64,000 nt of DNA from Lelliottia nimipressuralis. GTDB taxonomy: Bacteria; Pseudomonadota; Gammaproteobacteria; Enterobacterales; Enterobacteriaceae. Each line of letters opens with the position of its first letter. Position 1 is the first letter of the stretch. A model generated the notes under the pieces. That model saw only the letters and a list, made by a program, of their open reading frames with translations, made no database searches and was not told where the DNA came from. Position numbers and translations under genes: made by a program. The DNA is taken from assembly GCF_004402045.1 (NCBI RefSeq), contig NZ_SOMG01000003.1:62001-126000 (forward strand). Reading direction: 5' to 3'. Shown here in pieces: positions 55,039 through 64,000 of the stretch.

Positions 55039-56929
55039 ATTCGAAACCACTTTTGCAGATCTGGGCCTGAAGGCTCCTATCCTTGAAGCCCTTAACGATC
55101 TGGGTTACGAAAAACCATCTCCGATCCAGGCTGAGTGTATCCCACACCTGCTTTCTGGTCGTGACGTGCTGGGCATGGCCCAGACTGGTAGCGGTAAAAC
55201 TGCAGCGTTCTCGCTGCCGCTGCTGAACAACATTGATCCGGACCTGCGTGCACCGCAGATCCTCGTCCTGGCTCCAACCCGTGAACTGGCTGTTCAGGTT
55301 GCTGAAGCAATGACGGAATTCTCTAAACATATGCGCGGCGTAAACGTGGTAGCCCTGTACGGCGGCCAGCGTTATGACGTGCAGTTACGCGCCCTGCGCC
55401 AGGGTCCACAGATTGTTGTCGGTACGCCGGGCCGTCTGCTGGATCACCTGAAGCGCGGTACTCTGGACCTCTCAAAACTGAGCGGCCTGGTACTGGATGA
55501 AGCAGATGAAATGCTGCGTATGGGCTTCATCGAAGACGTCGAAACCATCATGGCGCAGATCCCGGACGGTCATCAGACCGCGCTGTTCTCTGCCACCATG
55601 CCAGAAGCGATTCGTCGTATCACCAAACGCTTCATGAAAGATCCTCAGGAAGTGCGTATTCAGTCCAGCGTAACCACTCGCCCGGACATCAGCCAGAGCT
55701 ACTGGTCTGTGTACGGCATGCGCAAAAACGAAGCGCTGGTACGTTTCCTGGAAGCGGAAGATTTTGATGCGGCGATTATCTTCGTTCGTACTAAAAACGC
55801 GACCCTGGAAGTGGCTGAAGCCCTGGAACGTAGCGGCTACAACAGCGCAGCGCTGAACGGCGACATGAACCAGGCCCTGCGTGAGCAGACTCTGGAGCGT
55901 CTGAAAGACGGTCGTCTGGATATCCTGATTGCAACCGACGTGGCAGCACGTGGTCTGGACGTTGAGCGTATCAGCCTGGTTGTAAACTACGACATCCCAA
56001 TGGATTCAGAGTCTTACGTTCACCGTATCGGTCGTACCGGTCGTGCGGGTCGTGCTGGCCGTGCATTGCTGTTCGTTGAGAACCGCGAGCGTCGTCTGCT
56101 GCGTAACATCGAACGCACCATGAAGCTGACCATTCCAGAAGCTGACCTGCCAAACGCAGATCTGCTGGGCAAACGTCGTCTGGAAAAATTTGCCGCGAAA
56201 GTACAGCAGCAGCTGGAAAGCAGCGATCTGGATCAGTACCGTGCGCTGCTGTCGCAGATTCAGCCTACCGCTGAAGGCGAAGAGCTGGACATGGAAACCC
56301 TGGCTGCAGCGCTGCTGAAAATGGCTCAGGGCGAACGTAGCCTGATCGTGCCACCAGATGCACCGATGCGTCCTAAGCGTGAATTCCGTGACCGTGACGA
56401 TCGCTTCGAACGTCGTGGTGACCGTAACGATCGTAACGATCGTGGTCCACGTGCAGACCGTCCAGAGCGTGGTGGTGAAGACCGTCCACGTCGTGAACGC
56501 CGTGACGCGGGTGACATGGAACTGTACCGCATTGAAGTGGGCCGTGATGATGGTGTTGAAGTTCGTCACATCGTTGGCGCGATCGCTAACGAAGGCGACA
56601 TCAGCAGCCGTTACATTGGTAACATCAAGCTGTTCGGTACGCACTCTACCATCGAACTGCCAAAAGGCATGCCGGGTGAAGTACTGCAGCACTTTACGCG
56701 TACCCGCATCCTGAACAAGCCGATGAACATGCAGCTGATGGGCGATGCACAGCCACGCCCTGACCGCGGCGGTGAACGTCGTGGCGGTGGTCGCAGCTTC
56801 GGTGGCGAACGTCGTGAAGGCGGTCGCAGCGAAGGTCGCGGTGGTGAACCTCGTCGTTTCTCTGGCGAGCGCCGTGAAAGCCGTGGCCCACGTCGTGACG
56901 AAGGCACCAGCCGTCGCCGTGACGCGTAA
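55031..56929 (+). CDS. deaD: ATP-dependent RNA helicase DeaD (CsdA)
   Basis: A 632-residue DEAD-box helicase for ribosome assembly and mRNA decay, strongly induced by cold in E. coli. The Q motif precedes Walker A AQTGSGKT (50-57); DEAD is in [13 protein letters not shown] in LFSATMP and HRIGRTGR closes motif VI. A C-terminal RNA-binding domain is followed by an Arg/Gly-rich tail with repeated GGERR and FSGERRE units. The ATG at 55031 lies within yrbN. A long AT-rich leader precedes both. Confidence 0.97.
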   Translation: MAEFETTFADLGLKAPILEALNDLGYEKPSPIQAECIPHLLSGRDVLGMAQTGSGKTAAFSLPLLNNIDPDLRAPQILVLAPTRELAVQVAEAMTEFSKHMRGVNVVALYGGQRYDVQLRALRQGPQIVVGTPGRLLDHLKRGTLDLSKLSGLVLDEADEMLRMGFIEDVETIMAQIPDGHQTALFSATMPEAIRRITKRFMKDPQEVRIQSSVTTRPDISQSYWSVYGMRKNEALVRFLEAEDFDAAIIFVRTKNATLEVAEALERSGYNSAALNGDMNQALREQTLERLKDGRLDILIATDVAARGLDVERISLVVNYDIPMDSESYVHRIGRTGRAGRAGRALLFVENRERRLLRNIERTMKLTIPEADLPNADLLGKRRLEKFAAKVQQQLESSDLDQYRALLSQIQPTAEGEELDMETLAAALLKMAQGERSLIVPPDAPMRPKREFRDRDDRFERRGDRNDRNDRGPRADRPERGGEDRPRRERRDAGDMELYRIEVGRDDGVEVRHIVGAIANEGDISSRYIGNIKLFGTHSTIELPKGMPGEVLQHFTRTRILNKPMNMQLMGDAQPRPDRGGERRGGGRSFGGERREGGRSEGRGGEPRRFSGERRESRGPRRDEGTSRRRDA

Positions 56930-56961
56930 GCCTTACGCAACTGACGTAAAGTAAAATATAC

Positions 56962-56992
56962 AGCCCCGATACACGCTATCGGGGCTTTTTTT
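56962..56992 (+). terminator. deaD terminator
   Basis: AGCCCCGATA and TATCGGGGCTTTTTTT form a strong hairpin 32 bp after the deaD stop and just before the mtr promoter. Confidence 0.9.
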
Positions 56993-57001
56993 ATTCCTTT
57001 T

Positions 57002-57037
57002 GTACTCTTGTACTGGTACAGTGCGTCACATTAAAAT
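57002..57037 (+). promoter_or_regulatory. mtr promoter with TrpR operator
   Basis: GTACTCTTGTACTGGTAC (57002-57019) agrees with the TrpR operator consensus at 13 of 18 positions and sits where K-12 mtr has its TrpR site. It overlaps a candidate -35 TTGTAC (57008-57013); TAAAAT at 57032-57037 is a possible -10 with an 18-bp spacer. Tryptophan repression is the expected outcome. TyrR boxes could not be placed. Confidence 0.7.
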
Positions 57038-57071
57038 GCAGAACCGCATTATTGACTGGAGAATAGGCTGT

Positions 57072-58316
57072 ATGGCGACACTAACCACCACCCAAACGTC
57101 ACCTTCGCTGCTTGGCGGCGTGGTGATCATCGGCGGAACCATTATTGGTGCCGGGATGTTCTCCCTGCCCGTGGTCATGTCCGGTGCGTGGTTCTTCTGG
57201 TCGCTGGCCGCGCTGGTCTTTACCTGGTTCTGCATGCTCCATTCCGGGCTGATGATCCTCGAAGCCAACCTGAACTACCGCATTGGCTCCAGCTTCGACA
57301 CCATCACCAAAGATCTGCTAGGCAAAGGCTGGAACCTGGTGAACGGGCTTTCCATCGCGTTTGTACTCTATATCCTGACCTATGCGTATATTTCGGCGAG
57401 CGGCTCGATTCTGCATCACACCTTCTCGGAAATGTCGCTGAACGTTCCGGCGCGTCTGGCGGGATTGTGCTTTGCACTGGGCGTGGCGTTTATCGTCTGG
57501 ATGAGTACCAAAGCGGTGAGCCGGATGACGGCCATCGTATTGGGCGCAAAGGTTATCACCTTCTTCCTGACGTTCGGCAGCCTGCTGGGGCACGTGACGC
57601 CGGCAACGCTGTTTAACGTCGCCGAAGTGAATACTTCCTACACGCCGTATCTGCTGATGACGCTGCCGTTCTGCCTGGCGTCGTTCGGCTACCACGGTAA
57701 CGTACCAAGCCTGATGAAATACTACGGCAAGGATCCGCGTACCATCGTGAAGTGTCTGGTCTACGGTACGCTGCTGGCGCTGGGGCTGTACGTCATCTGG
57801 CTGCTTGGGACGATGGGTAACATCCCGCGCCCGGAATTCATCGGCATTGCGCAGAAGGGCGGTAACATTGATGTGCTGGTGCAGGCGTTGAGCGGCGTGT
57901 TGAATAGCCGCAGTCTGGATCTGCTGCTGGTGGTATTCTCCAACTTTGCGGTGGCGAGCTCGTTCCTCGGCGTGACGCTGGGCTTGTTTGACTACCTGGC
58001 GGACCTGTTTGGCTTTGATGATTCTGCGATGGGGCGCTTCAAAACTGCGCTGCTGACCTTCCTGCCACCTATCGTGGGTGGCCTGCTGTGGCCGAACGGT
58101 TTCCTGTACGCCATCGGCTATGCAGGGCTGGCGGCAACTATCTGGGCGGCAATTGTGCCCGCGCTGCTGGCACGTAAATCACGTAACCGCTTCGGCAGCC
58201 CTAAATTCCGCGTCTGGGGCGGCAAGCCGATGATTGCGCTGATTCTGGTGTTTGGTGTTGGCAACGCGCTGGTCCACGTGCTGTCGAGCTTCAACCTGTT
58301 GCCTGTGTATCAGTAA
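57072..58316 (+). CDS. mtr: High-affinity tryptophan permease Mtr
   Basis: A 414-residue amino acid:proton symporter of the aromatic amino acid permease family, with about eleven transmembrane helices. The start [20 protein letters not shown] and motifs such as [14 protein letters not shown] are as in K-12. The ATG at 57072 follows TGGAGAATAGG; 24 upstream in-frame residues lie in the promoter region and are rejected. The TrpR operator upstream fits its role. Confidence 0.97.
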   Translation: MATLTTTQTSPSLLGGVVIIGGTIIGAGMFSLPVVMSGAWFFWSLAALVFTWFCMLHSGLMILEANLNYRIGSSFDTITKDLLGKGWNLVNGLSIAFVLYILTYAYISASGSILHHTFSEMSLNVPARLAGLCFALGVAFIVWMSTKAVSRMTAIVLGAKVITFFLTFGSLLGHVTPATLFNVAEVNTSYTPYLLMTLPFCLASFGYHGNVPSLMKYYGKDPRTIVKCLVYGTLLALGLYVIWLLGTMGNIPRPEFIGIAQKGGNIDVLVQALSGVLNSRSLDLLLVVFSNFAVASSFLGVTLGLFDYLADLFGFDDSAMGRFKTALLTFLPPIVGGLLWPNGFLYAIGYAGLAATIWAAIVPALLARKSRNRFGSPKFRVWGGKPMIALILVFGVGNALVHVLSSFNLLPVYQ

Positions 58317-58323
58317 ACAGAAA

Positions 58324-58394
58324 GCCCGGTGGCGCTACGCTTACCGGGCCTACATGGATCGCGTAGGCCGGATAAGGCGAAGCCGCCATCCGGC
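58324..58394. repeat. BIME between mtr and yhbW
   Basis: Two REP units in opposite orientation (58324-58353, GCCCGGTGGCGCTACGC; and 58363-58394, GTAGGCCGGATAAGGCG) separate two convergent genes. It may also serve as the transcription boundary, since no other terminator is visible. Confidence 0.85.
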
Positions 58395-58401
58395 AAAAAG
58401 G

Positions 58402-59409
58402 CTACCCCACCAACTCCTCTTTCACCTGCATCGCCAGCTCAAACGAATGCAAACGCGCCTGGTGATCGAAAATCTGGCCGTTAACCATAATCTCATCGGC
58501 CTGCGTCTCACGCAGCACCGCTTCAAGCCCGTGACGCACCTTCGCTTTATCACCCACCAGCGACATGCTCAGCGCCTGTTGAACGCCATACTGCTCGGAG
58601 GCTGACCACAGCTGATGCATATTTTCCACTGGCGGCGGAAGCTGGCCCGTCTCACCGCGACGCAGCTTCACAAACGCCTGCTGCATGGAGGTAAACAGGA
58701 ATTCCGCGTCGCGATTGCTGTCGGCGGCAATGATATTGATACACACCATCGCGTACGGTTTCTCCAGACGCTCGGACGGTTTGAAGTTCGTGCGGTAGAG
58801 ATGCAGCGCCTGATGCAGCATATCCGGTGCGAAGTGCGAGGCAAACGCAAACGGCAGCCCCAGCTGTGCGGCAAGCTGCGCGCTATAAAGACTTGAACCT
58901 AACAGCCACACCGGGATCTTCTCACCATAGCCTGGCACCGGGCGCACGTGCGGGTTCGGGTCACGCGCGTCGAACCAGTCCACCAGTTCAGCCACGTCGC
59001 GTGGGAAATTGTCGATATCGCCGCTCATATGGCGACGCAGGGCGCGCATGGTCGGCTGGTCACTGCCCGGCGCCCGGCCAAGCCCTAAATCTATACGGCC
59101 CGGATAGAGCGTATTCAGCGTGCCAAACTGCTCGGCAATCACCAGCGGGGCGTGGTTCGGCAGCATCACGCCGCCGGAGCCCAGGTGCAGGGTAGTGGTA
59201 TTGGCCGCCAGATAGCCGATCAGAACCGAGGTTGCCGCACTGGCGATGCCGACCATGTTGTGGTGCTCGGCCAGCCAGTAGCGGTGATAGCCACGTTTTT
59301 CTGCTAACTGAGCGAGATCGAGAGAGTGTGAAAAGGCCTCTCTTGCCGAGGAGCCTTGTGGGATCGGCGCCAGATCCAGCACCGAAAACGGAATGGTTTT
59401 GTCAGTCAT
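58402..59409 (-). CDS. yhbW: Luciferase-like flavin monooxygenase YhbW
   Basis: A 335-residue TIM-barrel protein of the bacterial luciferase family. Typical segments are [23 protein letters not shown] and [13 protein letters not shown], with FMN binding expected. The substrate is unknown. It has the same position and length as in K-12, convergent with mtr. An inverted-repeat arm at 59414 lies directly before its start. Confidence 0.92.
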   Translation of the reverse strand: MTDKTIPFSVLDLAPIPQGSSAREAFSHSLDLAQLAEKRGYHRYWLAEHHNMVGIASAATSVLIGYLAANTTTLHLGSGGVMLPNHAPLVIAEQFGTLNTLYPGRIDLGLGRAPGSDQPTMRALRRHMSGDIDNFPRDVAELVDWFDARDPNPHVRPVPGYGEKIPVWLLGSSLYSAQLAAQLGLPFAFASHFAPDMLHQALHLYRTNFKPSERLEKPYAMVCINIIAADSNRDAEFLFTSMQQAFVKLRRGETGQLPPPVENMHQLWSASEQYGVQQALSMSLVGDKAKVRHGLEAVLRETQADEIMVNGQIFDHQARLHSFELAMQVKEELVG

Positions 59410-59413
59410 AACA

Positions 59414-59482
59414 GCTCACTTTGTCGACGGTCATTCTTTAATACTGCATTAAAAAATCATAACCGTTGTTAACAAAGTGAGC
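59414..59482. other. Widely spaced inverted repeat between yhbW and ubiV
   Basis: GCTCACTTTGT (59414-59424) and ACAAAGTGAGC (59472-59482) are perfect 11-bp complements 47 bp apart. The right arm is followed on the plus strand by CTTTTTTA. It could be a plus-strand terminator with a long loop, or two operator half-sites around the yhbW promoter. Confidence 0.5.
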
Positions 59483-59487
59483 CTTTT

Positions 59488-60366
59488 TTAGGACTGCAGT
59501 TCCAGCCCGGCGAGACGTCTCCAGTAACCGTTGCAGTCGCTGTTAGCCTGCAGCGGCAGCGGAGAGGCACCGTTTTCATTCGCGCGGAAGGCGTCCAGCA
59601 TCGCGAATACGCGAGTATCGAGCGGCGACAGCCGAACCATGTCCACCAGCCCGTTCATTGATGCCAGCTCATTGCCCAGGTTATAGACATAGCCACTCAT
59701 GGTCTGAATGCCGTTCAGAACAAACACCTGCTGATTCTCCTGCGATAGCATGCTGCGTCCGTTCGGGTACTTAATGCAGCAGGTTTCGCACTCGTCTTTC
59801 GGCCGGTCTTCCGAGCGTGCGGTAAAGCAGCGCGCAGAGTAAGCCAGCGGCAGATGACCGTAGCTCAGCACTTCCACTTCAAACTTATTGCGAATGCCCA
59901 GCTCTTCACACTGGGTGAGCAGGTTTGCCAGCCAGTCGCGGGAGAGTTCAACCGGCATGCACCAGCGCGTCATCCCCTGCTTAAGCAGCAGGCGCAGGGT
60001 CACGGCGTTATAGCAGTTCAGGGCATGGCCCGCGACAAACGGCAGCTTGCGCTCGGCGCACATGTTCACCACGCCGAGGTCGCTCGCTTCCAGCAGGAAT
60101 TCGCCGTTTTCGACATAGCGCTTCAGCTCGCCCAGTTCGGAAGACGCCTGCACCAGCGCAAGCGTCGAAAGCACCACCTGTTTGCCACTTCCGGCGAGGG
60201 TTTTCGCCATATCCAGCCAGTCGCCCACTTTGGTCGCCCGACGTTTGCTGCACACCGCTTCGCCCAGGTAAATCACATCGGCGCTGCTGCTGGCGGCCTG
60301 TTGGTAAAAATCTTCCAGCGTCTCTTTTGGCCAGTAGTAGAGAACGGGTCCTAATGAATATTTCAT
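59488..60366 (-). CDS. ubiV: O2-independent ubiquinone hydroxylation protein UbiV
   Basis: A 292-residue U32-peptidase-like Fe-S protein that, with UbiU, hydroxylates ubiquinone precursors without oxygen. The four 4Fe-4S ligands of the K-12 protein are all present: Cys39 (EAVCSKR), Cys180 (SARCFT), Cys193 and Cys197 (DECETCC). Length equals K-12. It follows ubiU by seven bases and is surely cotranscribed. Confidence 0.96.
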   Translation of the reverse strand: MKYSLGPVLYYWPKETLEDFYQQAASSSADVIYLGEAVCSKRRATKVGDWLDMAKTLAGSGKQVVLSTLALVQASSELGELKRYVENGEFLLEASDLGVVNMCAERKLPFVAGHALNCYNAVTLRLLLKQGMTRWCMPVELSRDWLANLLTQCEELGIRNKFEVEVLSYGHLPLAYSARCFTARSEDRPKDECETCCIKYPNGRSMLSQENQQVFVLNGIQTMSGYVYNLGNELASMNGLVDMVRLSPLDTRVFAMLDAFRANENGASPLPLQANSDCNGYWRRLAGLELQS

Positions 60367-60373
60367 GATGATC

Positions 60374-61369
60374 TCACTGCCATTTACGGTGATACGCGCC
60401 CAGCGTGGTTTGCGTGCCTTCGGACATCGATCCGAGCGTCTCCATCCACGCCGGTTGCGCGGCGTAATTCTGCGGGTCCGCCATGCAGCGGTCGATGGCC
60501 TGACGCCACACTTTCGCCACCTGGCTCACATAGGCCGGGCTGCGCTGACGACCTTCGATTTTCACCGAGGCAATATTGGCCGCCAGCAGTTCCGGCAGCA
60601 GCTCCAGCGTGTTAAGGCTGGTGGGCTCTTCCAGCGCGTGGTAGCGCTCGCCGTCGACCAGATAGCGACCTTTACACAGGGTTGGATAACCGGCGTTTTC
60701 ACCATCCTGATAGCGATCGATCAACACCTCATTCAGGCGAGATTCCAGCCCCTGCGGCGTTTGCTGCCAGCGGACAAAGCGGGCAGGGGAGCAGGCCCCG
60801 ACGGTATTAGGCGATTCCCCTGTTAAATAAGAGGAAAGATAGCAACGGCCTTCGGCCATAATGCACAGGCTGCCGAAGGCAAAAACTTCCAGCGGTACTG
60901 GCGTGACGCGCGCGAGTTGCTTAACCTGATGAATAGAGAGCACGCGCGGCAGCACCACGCGGGCCACATCAAAGTGTTGATGGTAAAAACGTACGGCCTC
61001 TTCGTTGGTGGCAGATGCCTGAACAGAGACGTGGCGCTCAATATGGGGATAGCGTTCTGCCGCATACTCAAGCATGGCGAGGTCGGCCAGGATCAGCGCA
61101 TCGGCTCCCAGCTGTGCTGCCATATCCACCGCGCGCTGCCAGCGGGCGTAGCCGTCAGGATGGGCAAAGGTATTAATGGCGATATGCAGTTTGCGGCGGT
61201 GCTGGTGAACGAAGTTAACGGCTTCCTGAAGCTTTTTCTCCGTAAAGTTGAGGCCAGCAAAATGGCGGGCATTGGTATCATCTTTCAGCCCGATATAGAC
61301 CGCATCGGCCCCATTTTCGATGGCCGCCTTAAGCGCCGGAAGGTTTCCGGCAGGGCAGAGCAGCTCCAT
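60374..61369 (-). CDS. ubiU: O2-independent ubiquinone hydroxylation protein UbiU
   Basis: A 331-residue U32-like partner of UbiV. The cluster cysteines are seen with K-12 spacing: Cys169 and Cys176 (SLCIMAEGRC), Cys193 (VGAC) and one near 232 (YPTLCKG). The start MELLCPAGNLPALKAAIENG is typical of the family. It diverges from ubiT, the third member of the pathway, across a 211-bp region. Confidence 0.96.
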   Translation of the reverse strand: MELLCPAGNLPALKAAIENGADAVYIGLKDDTNARHFAGLNFTEKKLQEAVNFVHQHRRKLHIAINTFAHPDGYARWQRAVDMAAQLGADALILADLAMLEYAAERYPHIERHVSVQASATNEEAVRFYHQHFDVARVVLPRVLSIHQVKQLARVTPVPLEVFAFGSLCIMAEGRCYLSSYLTGESPNTVGACSPARFVRWQQTPQGLESRLNEVLIDRYQDGENAGYPTLCKGRYLVDGERYHALEEPTSLNTLELLPELLAANIASVKIEGRQRSPAYVSQVAKVWRQAIDRCMADPQNYAAQPAWMETLGSMSEGTQTTLGAYHRKWQ

Positions 61370-61580
61370 AATTTATCCTGATGTAGTCGAACGCAAAATT
61401 GTTAACGAGCTGGGATTTTAATTAACCCATACGCGACAATTTTTGATTTAAGGCAGCTAATGGCGTATTGATGACACCAATAATGAGGTGCGCCGGACGA
61501 TGGTTTGTTGATTTACGCCGCTATGTTGTCCTTCGGATATGGCAAAATAGCGGGACTATAGATATCAGGGAGTAAAGCTC
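61370..61580. promoter_or_regulatory. Divergent ubiUV / ubiT control region
   Basis: The 211-bp gap holds three TTGAT motifs (61443-61447, 61468-61472, 61508-61512), each a half-site of the FNR consensus. No second half matches well, so these are weak candidates. E. coli ubiUV is FNR-activated, which makes a low-oxygen site here plausible. Confidence 0.4.
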
Positions 61581-62105
61581 GTGCTGGATAAACTGCGTTC
61601 ACGTCTCGTACAATTTGGTCCATCAATGCTGAGCGTGCCGGTAAAACTGGCGCCGTTCGCGCTTAAACGCCAGGTGCTGGAGCAGGTCCTGAGCTGGCAG
61701 TTCCGTCAGGCGCTGCAGGATGGCGAGCTGGAATTCCTGGAAGGCCGCTGGTTAAGCATTGAGGTGCGCGACATCGGTCTGCGCTGGTTTACCTCTGTTG
61801 AGAATGACCAGCTGATCGTACGCGAATCCGCCGACGCGGACGTGAGCTTTAGCGCCAACGCCAGCGATCTGCTGATGATCGCCGCGCGCAAGCAAGATCC
61901 GGATACGCTCTTCTTCCAGCGCCGTCTGGTGATTGAAGGCGATACGGAGCTTGGCCTGTACGTTAAGAATTTAATGGATGCCATTGAGCTGGAGCAGATG
62001 CCGAAAGCGCTGCGCGTGATGTTAATGCAAATGGCAGATTTCGTTGAGGCCGGGCTGAAAACCCCGCCGGACGGTAAACACACTTCAGTAGGTGAGCCAT
62101 GCTGA
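61581..62105 (+). CDS. ubiT: Ubiquinone biosynthesis accessory factor UbiT
   Basis: A 174-residue SCP2 lipid-binding protein, the anaerobic counterpart of UbiJ, that holds ubiquinone intermediates. The SCP2 region spans about residues 40-145 (ADVSFSANASDLLMIAARKQ). The start is GTG at 61581 after CAGGGAG, giving MLDKLRSRL and the K-12 length. It overlaps yhbS by seven bases. Confidence 0.95.
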   Translation: MLDKLRSRLVQFGPSMLSVPVKLAPFALKRQVLEQVLSWQFRQALQDGELEFLEGRWLSIEVRDIGLRWFTSVENDQLIVRESADADVSFSANASDLLMIAARKQDPDTLFFQRRLVIEGDTELGLYVKNLMDAIELEQMPKALRVMLMQMADFVEAGLKTPPDGKHTSVGEPC

Positions 62106-62602
62106 TTCGAGTCGAAATTGGGATTGATGCGCCGGGGATCGATGCGTTGCTGCGCCGCTCTTTTGCGAGCGATGCCGAAGCCCAACTGGTCCACGATCTT
62201 CGCGAAGACGGCCTGATTACGCTGGGGCTGGTTGCCACCGATGACGAAGGTCAGGTGGTGGGCTATGTTGCCTTCAGTCCGGTAACCGTTCAGGGCGAAG
62301 AGCTCCAGTGGGTAGGAATGGCGCCGCTGGCGGTGGATGAAAGCTATCGCGGGCAGGGTCTGGCGCGCCAGCTGGTCTATGAAGGGCTGGATTCGCTCAA
62401 TGAGTTCGGTTATGCGGCCGTTGTTACGCTGGGCGATCCGGCGTTCTATGGCCGTTTAGGCTTTGAGCAGGCCGCACATTACGATCTCCGTTGCCGCTGG
62501 CCGGGTACGGAATCCGCCTTCCAGGTACATCGTCTGGCGGACGATGCGTTCAACGGCGTGAATGGCCTGGTAGAGTACCACGACCATTTCAATCGCTTTT
62601 AA
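62099..62602 (+). CDS. yhbS: GNAT-family acetyltransferase YhbS
   Basis: A 167-residue N-acetyltransferase fold protein. The acetyl-CoA loop RGQGLARQL (about residues 84-92) and the late [13 protein letters not shown] segment are typical. Substrate is unknown; in E. coli it was linked to post-transcriptional effects of ubiquinone-region genes only by position. It begins inside ubiT and its 3' end overlaps that of yhbQ by 14 bases. Confidence 0.92.
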   Translation: MLIRVEIGIDAPGIDALLRRSFASDAEAQLVHDLREDGLITLGLVATDDEGQVVGYVAFSPVTVQGEELQWVGMAPLAVDESYRGQGLARQLVYEGLDSLNEFGYAAVVTLGDPAFYGRLGFEQAAHYDLRCRWPGTESAFQVHRLADDAFNGVNGLVEYHDHFNRF

Positions 62603-62876
62603 TCAGGCTCTCGCGTAGCGCCTCAAATGAGCCATCTCCGGTCACGAGGCGCTCTTTCTGGCGCTTCGTCAGCTGTTTAATCCGGTATTCCAGCCTGAGC
62701 GCCAGCGATCTGTCGCCCACGGCGGCTGAAAATGCCAGCTGCAATTCCCCTTTTCCCCGCAGCGCCTTCGCCCCTTTCCCCGTTTGATGTTGTAAAAAAC
62801 GCCGCGCCACATCGGTAGTGATCCCGGTGTAGAGAGCGTTATCAGCGGTTCGGACAAGATAGAGAAACCAGCACAC
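62589..62876 (-). CDS. yhbQ: GIY-YIG nuclease-fold protein YhbQ
   Basis: A single GIY-YIG domain, 95 residues from the chosen GTG at 62876. The motif appears as [18 protein letters not shown], with later [15 protein letters not shown] and [14 protein letters not shown]. The start is uncertain: the GTG aligns with the K-12 start (MTPWFLYL), but no clear ribosome binding site is seen; ATG at 62918 or GTG at 62942 would give longer forms. It diverges from yhbP. Confidence 0.85.
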   Translation of the reverse strand: MCWFLYLVRTADNALYTGITTDVARRFLQHQTGKGAKALRGKGELQLAFSAAVGDRSLALRLEYRIKQLTKRQKERLVTGDGSFEALRESLIKSD

Positions 62877-62932
62877 GGTAAACGGATTCAGTATGTTAAG
62901 GTGAACGCACCATAGCATGAGAGAGAATGAAA

Positions 62933-63367
62933 ATGGAAACACTGGCCGCCATTAACCGCTGGCTGGCGAAGCAGCATGTTGTCACCTGGTGCGTGTACAG
63001 CGAGGGGGAGATGTGGTGTGCAAACGCGTTTTACTACTACGATCCAGAGCGCGTTGCTTTTTACGTCATGAGCGAAGACAAAACGCGTCATGCGCAGATG
63101 ACTGGCCAGCAGGCAAAGGTGGCGGGTACGGTGAACGGCCAGCCTAAAACGGTCGCGCTGATCCGTGGTGTGCAGTTCAAAGGTGAAATTCGGCGTCTGG
63201 ACGGAGAAGAGAGCGACGCGCGTCGTAAGCTCTACTCGCGCCGCTTTCCCGTTGCCGCTGCGCTAAAAGCCCCGGTGTGGGAAATCCGCCTCGATGAGCT
63301 GAAATTTACCGACAACACCCTGGGCTTTGGCAAGAAGCTGCACTGGTTACGCGCCGAGCAGGCGTAG
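62933..63367 (+). CDS. yhbP: UPF0306-family protein YhbP
   Basis: A 144-residue protein with a split-barrel fold like pyridoxamine-phosphate oxidase-type flavin proteins. The sequence [20 protein letters not shown] and the [20 protein letters not shown] core match K-12 YhbP. No function is assigned. The ATG at 62933 is preferred by spacing from GAGAGA; another in frame lies at 62927. Its 3' end overlaps yhbO by 21 bases. Confidence 0.9.
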   Translation: METLAAINRWLAKQHVVTWCVYSEGEMWCANAFYYYDPERVAFYVMSEDKTRHAQMTGQQAKVAGTVNGQPKTVALIRGVQFKGEIRRLDGEESDARRKLYSRRFPVAAALKAPVWEIRLDELKFTDNTLGFGKKLHWLRAEQA

Positions 63368-63865
63368 CGCTTCGCGGTTAAACGCCGGGAGATCGTCCGG
63401 GGTTCGGCTGGTAATCAGCTGATCTTTGTCGTTGACCACTTCCTGATCGTAAAACTCGGCCCCCGCGTTTTTCAGATCGATAACGATCGGTTTCACGGCC
63501 GTAAGCTTACGCCCGCGTACAACCTCAGCGCTGATAAGCAGCTGCGGGCCGTGACAGATGGCAAAGACCGGTTTGCCGGTCGAGACAAAGTCCCGTGTAA
63601 AGGTCACAAAACGCTCGTCCCCGCGTAGGGAATCCGGGGAATGGCCGCCGGGTAACAGCAGGGCGTCAAAATCTGAGGGACTAACGTTATCGATAGTCTC
63701 GTCGATGGTCACGCTGGCCTCGCCCTTATGGCCCTTCACCGTTTTGCCTGCTTCTTTCTCAATGGTGATGACCTCATGTCCCGCCTTGCGGAACGCCTCT
63801 GCGGGAGAGGTAAATTCTGAATCTTCAAACTCGTCGGTAATCAAGACTGCGATTTTCTTGCCCAT
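63347..63865 (-). CDS. yhbO: DJ-1/PfpI-family deglycase YhbO
   Basis: A 172-residue class of DJ-1/PfpI proteins, reported in E. coli as a protein/nucleotide deglycase acting on methylglyoxal and glyoxal adducts and as a stress protein. The nucleophile Cys with adjacent His is in [10 protein letters not shown] (about residue 104), and the conserved Glu is near the N-terminus. Length equals K-12. It converges on yhbP with overlapping ends. Confidence 0.94.
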   Translation of the reverse strand: MGKKIAVLITDEFEDSEFTSPAEAFRKAGHEVITIEKEAGKTVKGHKGEASVTIDETIDNVSPSDFDALLLPGGHSPDSLRGDERFVTFTRDFVSTGKPVFAICHGPQLLISAEVVRGRKLTAVKPIVIDLKNAGAEFYDQEVVNDKDQLITSRTPDDLPAFNREALRLLGA

Positions 63866-63934
63866 GCTTCCTCCGTTGTTTTGGCTTCAGACAGATTTTT
63901 CTCCGCTTGTGGTAAATACTTACCTGTAACAGAC

Positions 63935-64000
63935 TTCTATACCCGTCATACTTCAAGTTGCATGTGCGTTGGCTGCACTCGTTCACCCCAGTCACTTACT
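63935..64000. repeat. ERIC (IRU) element, truncated by the window edge
   Basis: From TATACCCGTCATACTTCAAG to the edge the sequence follows the enterobacterial ERIC repeat. The last bases, CGTTCACCCCAGTCACTTAC, are the reverse complement of the ERIC2 core region. Only about half of the roughly 126-bp element is inside the window. Confidence 0.8.

Noticed and set aside
61468-61481. TTGATGACACCAAT considered as a full FNR site
   Set aside because: The second half does not match ATCAA at the correct spacing, so it is reported only as a half-site.

Overview
This 64 kb window is chromosomal core sequence from a gamma-proteobacterium of the family Enterobacteriaceae. Almost every protein can be aligned by eye with an Escherichia coli K-12 counterpart of nearly the same length. 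GC-rich codon use, scattered REP/BIME repeats, an ERIC-type repeat at the right edge and details such as a NusA five residues longer than in K-12 suggest an Enterobacter-like genus (Enterobacter, Lelliottia and relatives). The genus is an inference. I see no prophage, insertion sequence, CRISPR array or recognisable defence island.

Layout. Positions 1-11069 correspond to the K-12 97-minute region in altered order: the start of yjgR, a fused ATP-dependent dihydroxyacetone kinase in the place held by the idn genes in K-12, ahr, yjgM, valS-holC-pepA, and the divergent lptF-lptG. At about 11.1 kb the sequence switches to the K-12 72-minute region and follows it to the end: arcB with the antisense-oriented sRNA ArcZ, elbB-mtgA, the nitrogen-PTS/sigma-54 cluster (rpoN-hpf-ptsN-rapZ-npr), lptB-lptA-lptC-kdsC-kdsD-yrbG, the divergent mlaFEDCB phospholipid transport operon, ibaG-murA, sfsB, ispB, rplU-rpmA-yhbE-obgE, a PmrAB/BasRS-like two-component system behind dacB, greA, yhbY, rlmE-ftsH-folP-glmM, secG-tRNA-Leu(GAG), argG, then metY-rimP-nusA-infB-rbfA-truB-rpsO-pnp, nlpI, yrbN-deaD, mtr, yhbW, ubiUV/ubiT, yhbS, yhbQ, yhbP and yhbO.

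How the genes work together. Three themes dominate. (1) Envelope biogenesis: LPS export (lptFG, lptBAC), Kdo supply (kdsC, kdsD), retrograde phospholipid transport (mla), peptidoglycan synthesis and remodelling (murA, glmM, mtgA, dacB, nlpI), the undecaprenyl-related quinone side chain (ispB), a PmrAB-like sensor system and FtsH proteolysis. (2) Translation and RNA: valS, two tRNAs, four ribosomal protein genes or factors near them (rplU, rpmA, rpsO, hpf), nusA-infB-rbfA-truB-rimP, rlmE, yhbY, obgE, deaD and pnp. (3) Redox and anaerobic adaptation: arcB with ArcZ, and the O2-independent ubiquinone genes ubiU, ubiV and ubiT.

The points most worth following up are the two rearrangement junctions, the BasSR-like system coupled to dacB, a tRNA-Leu 3'-end copy placed so that argG is bracketed by att-like direct repeats, and several well-preserved regulatory sites (ArcZ, paired ARG boxes, TrpR operator, a sigma-32 promoter, the pnp leader hairpins). 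I found no clearly undescribed multi-gene system.
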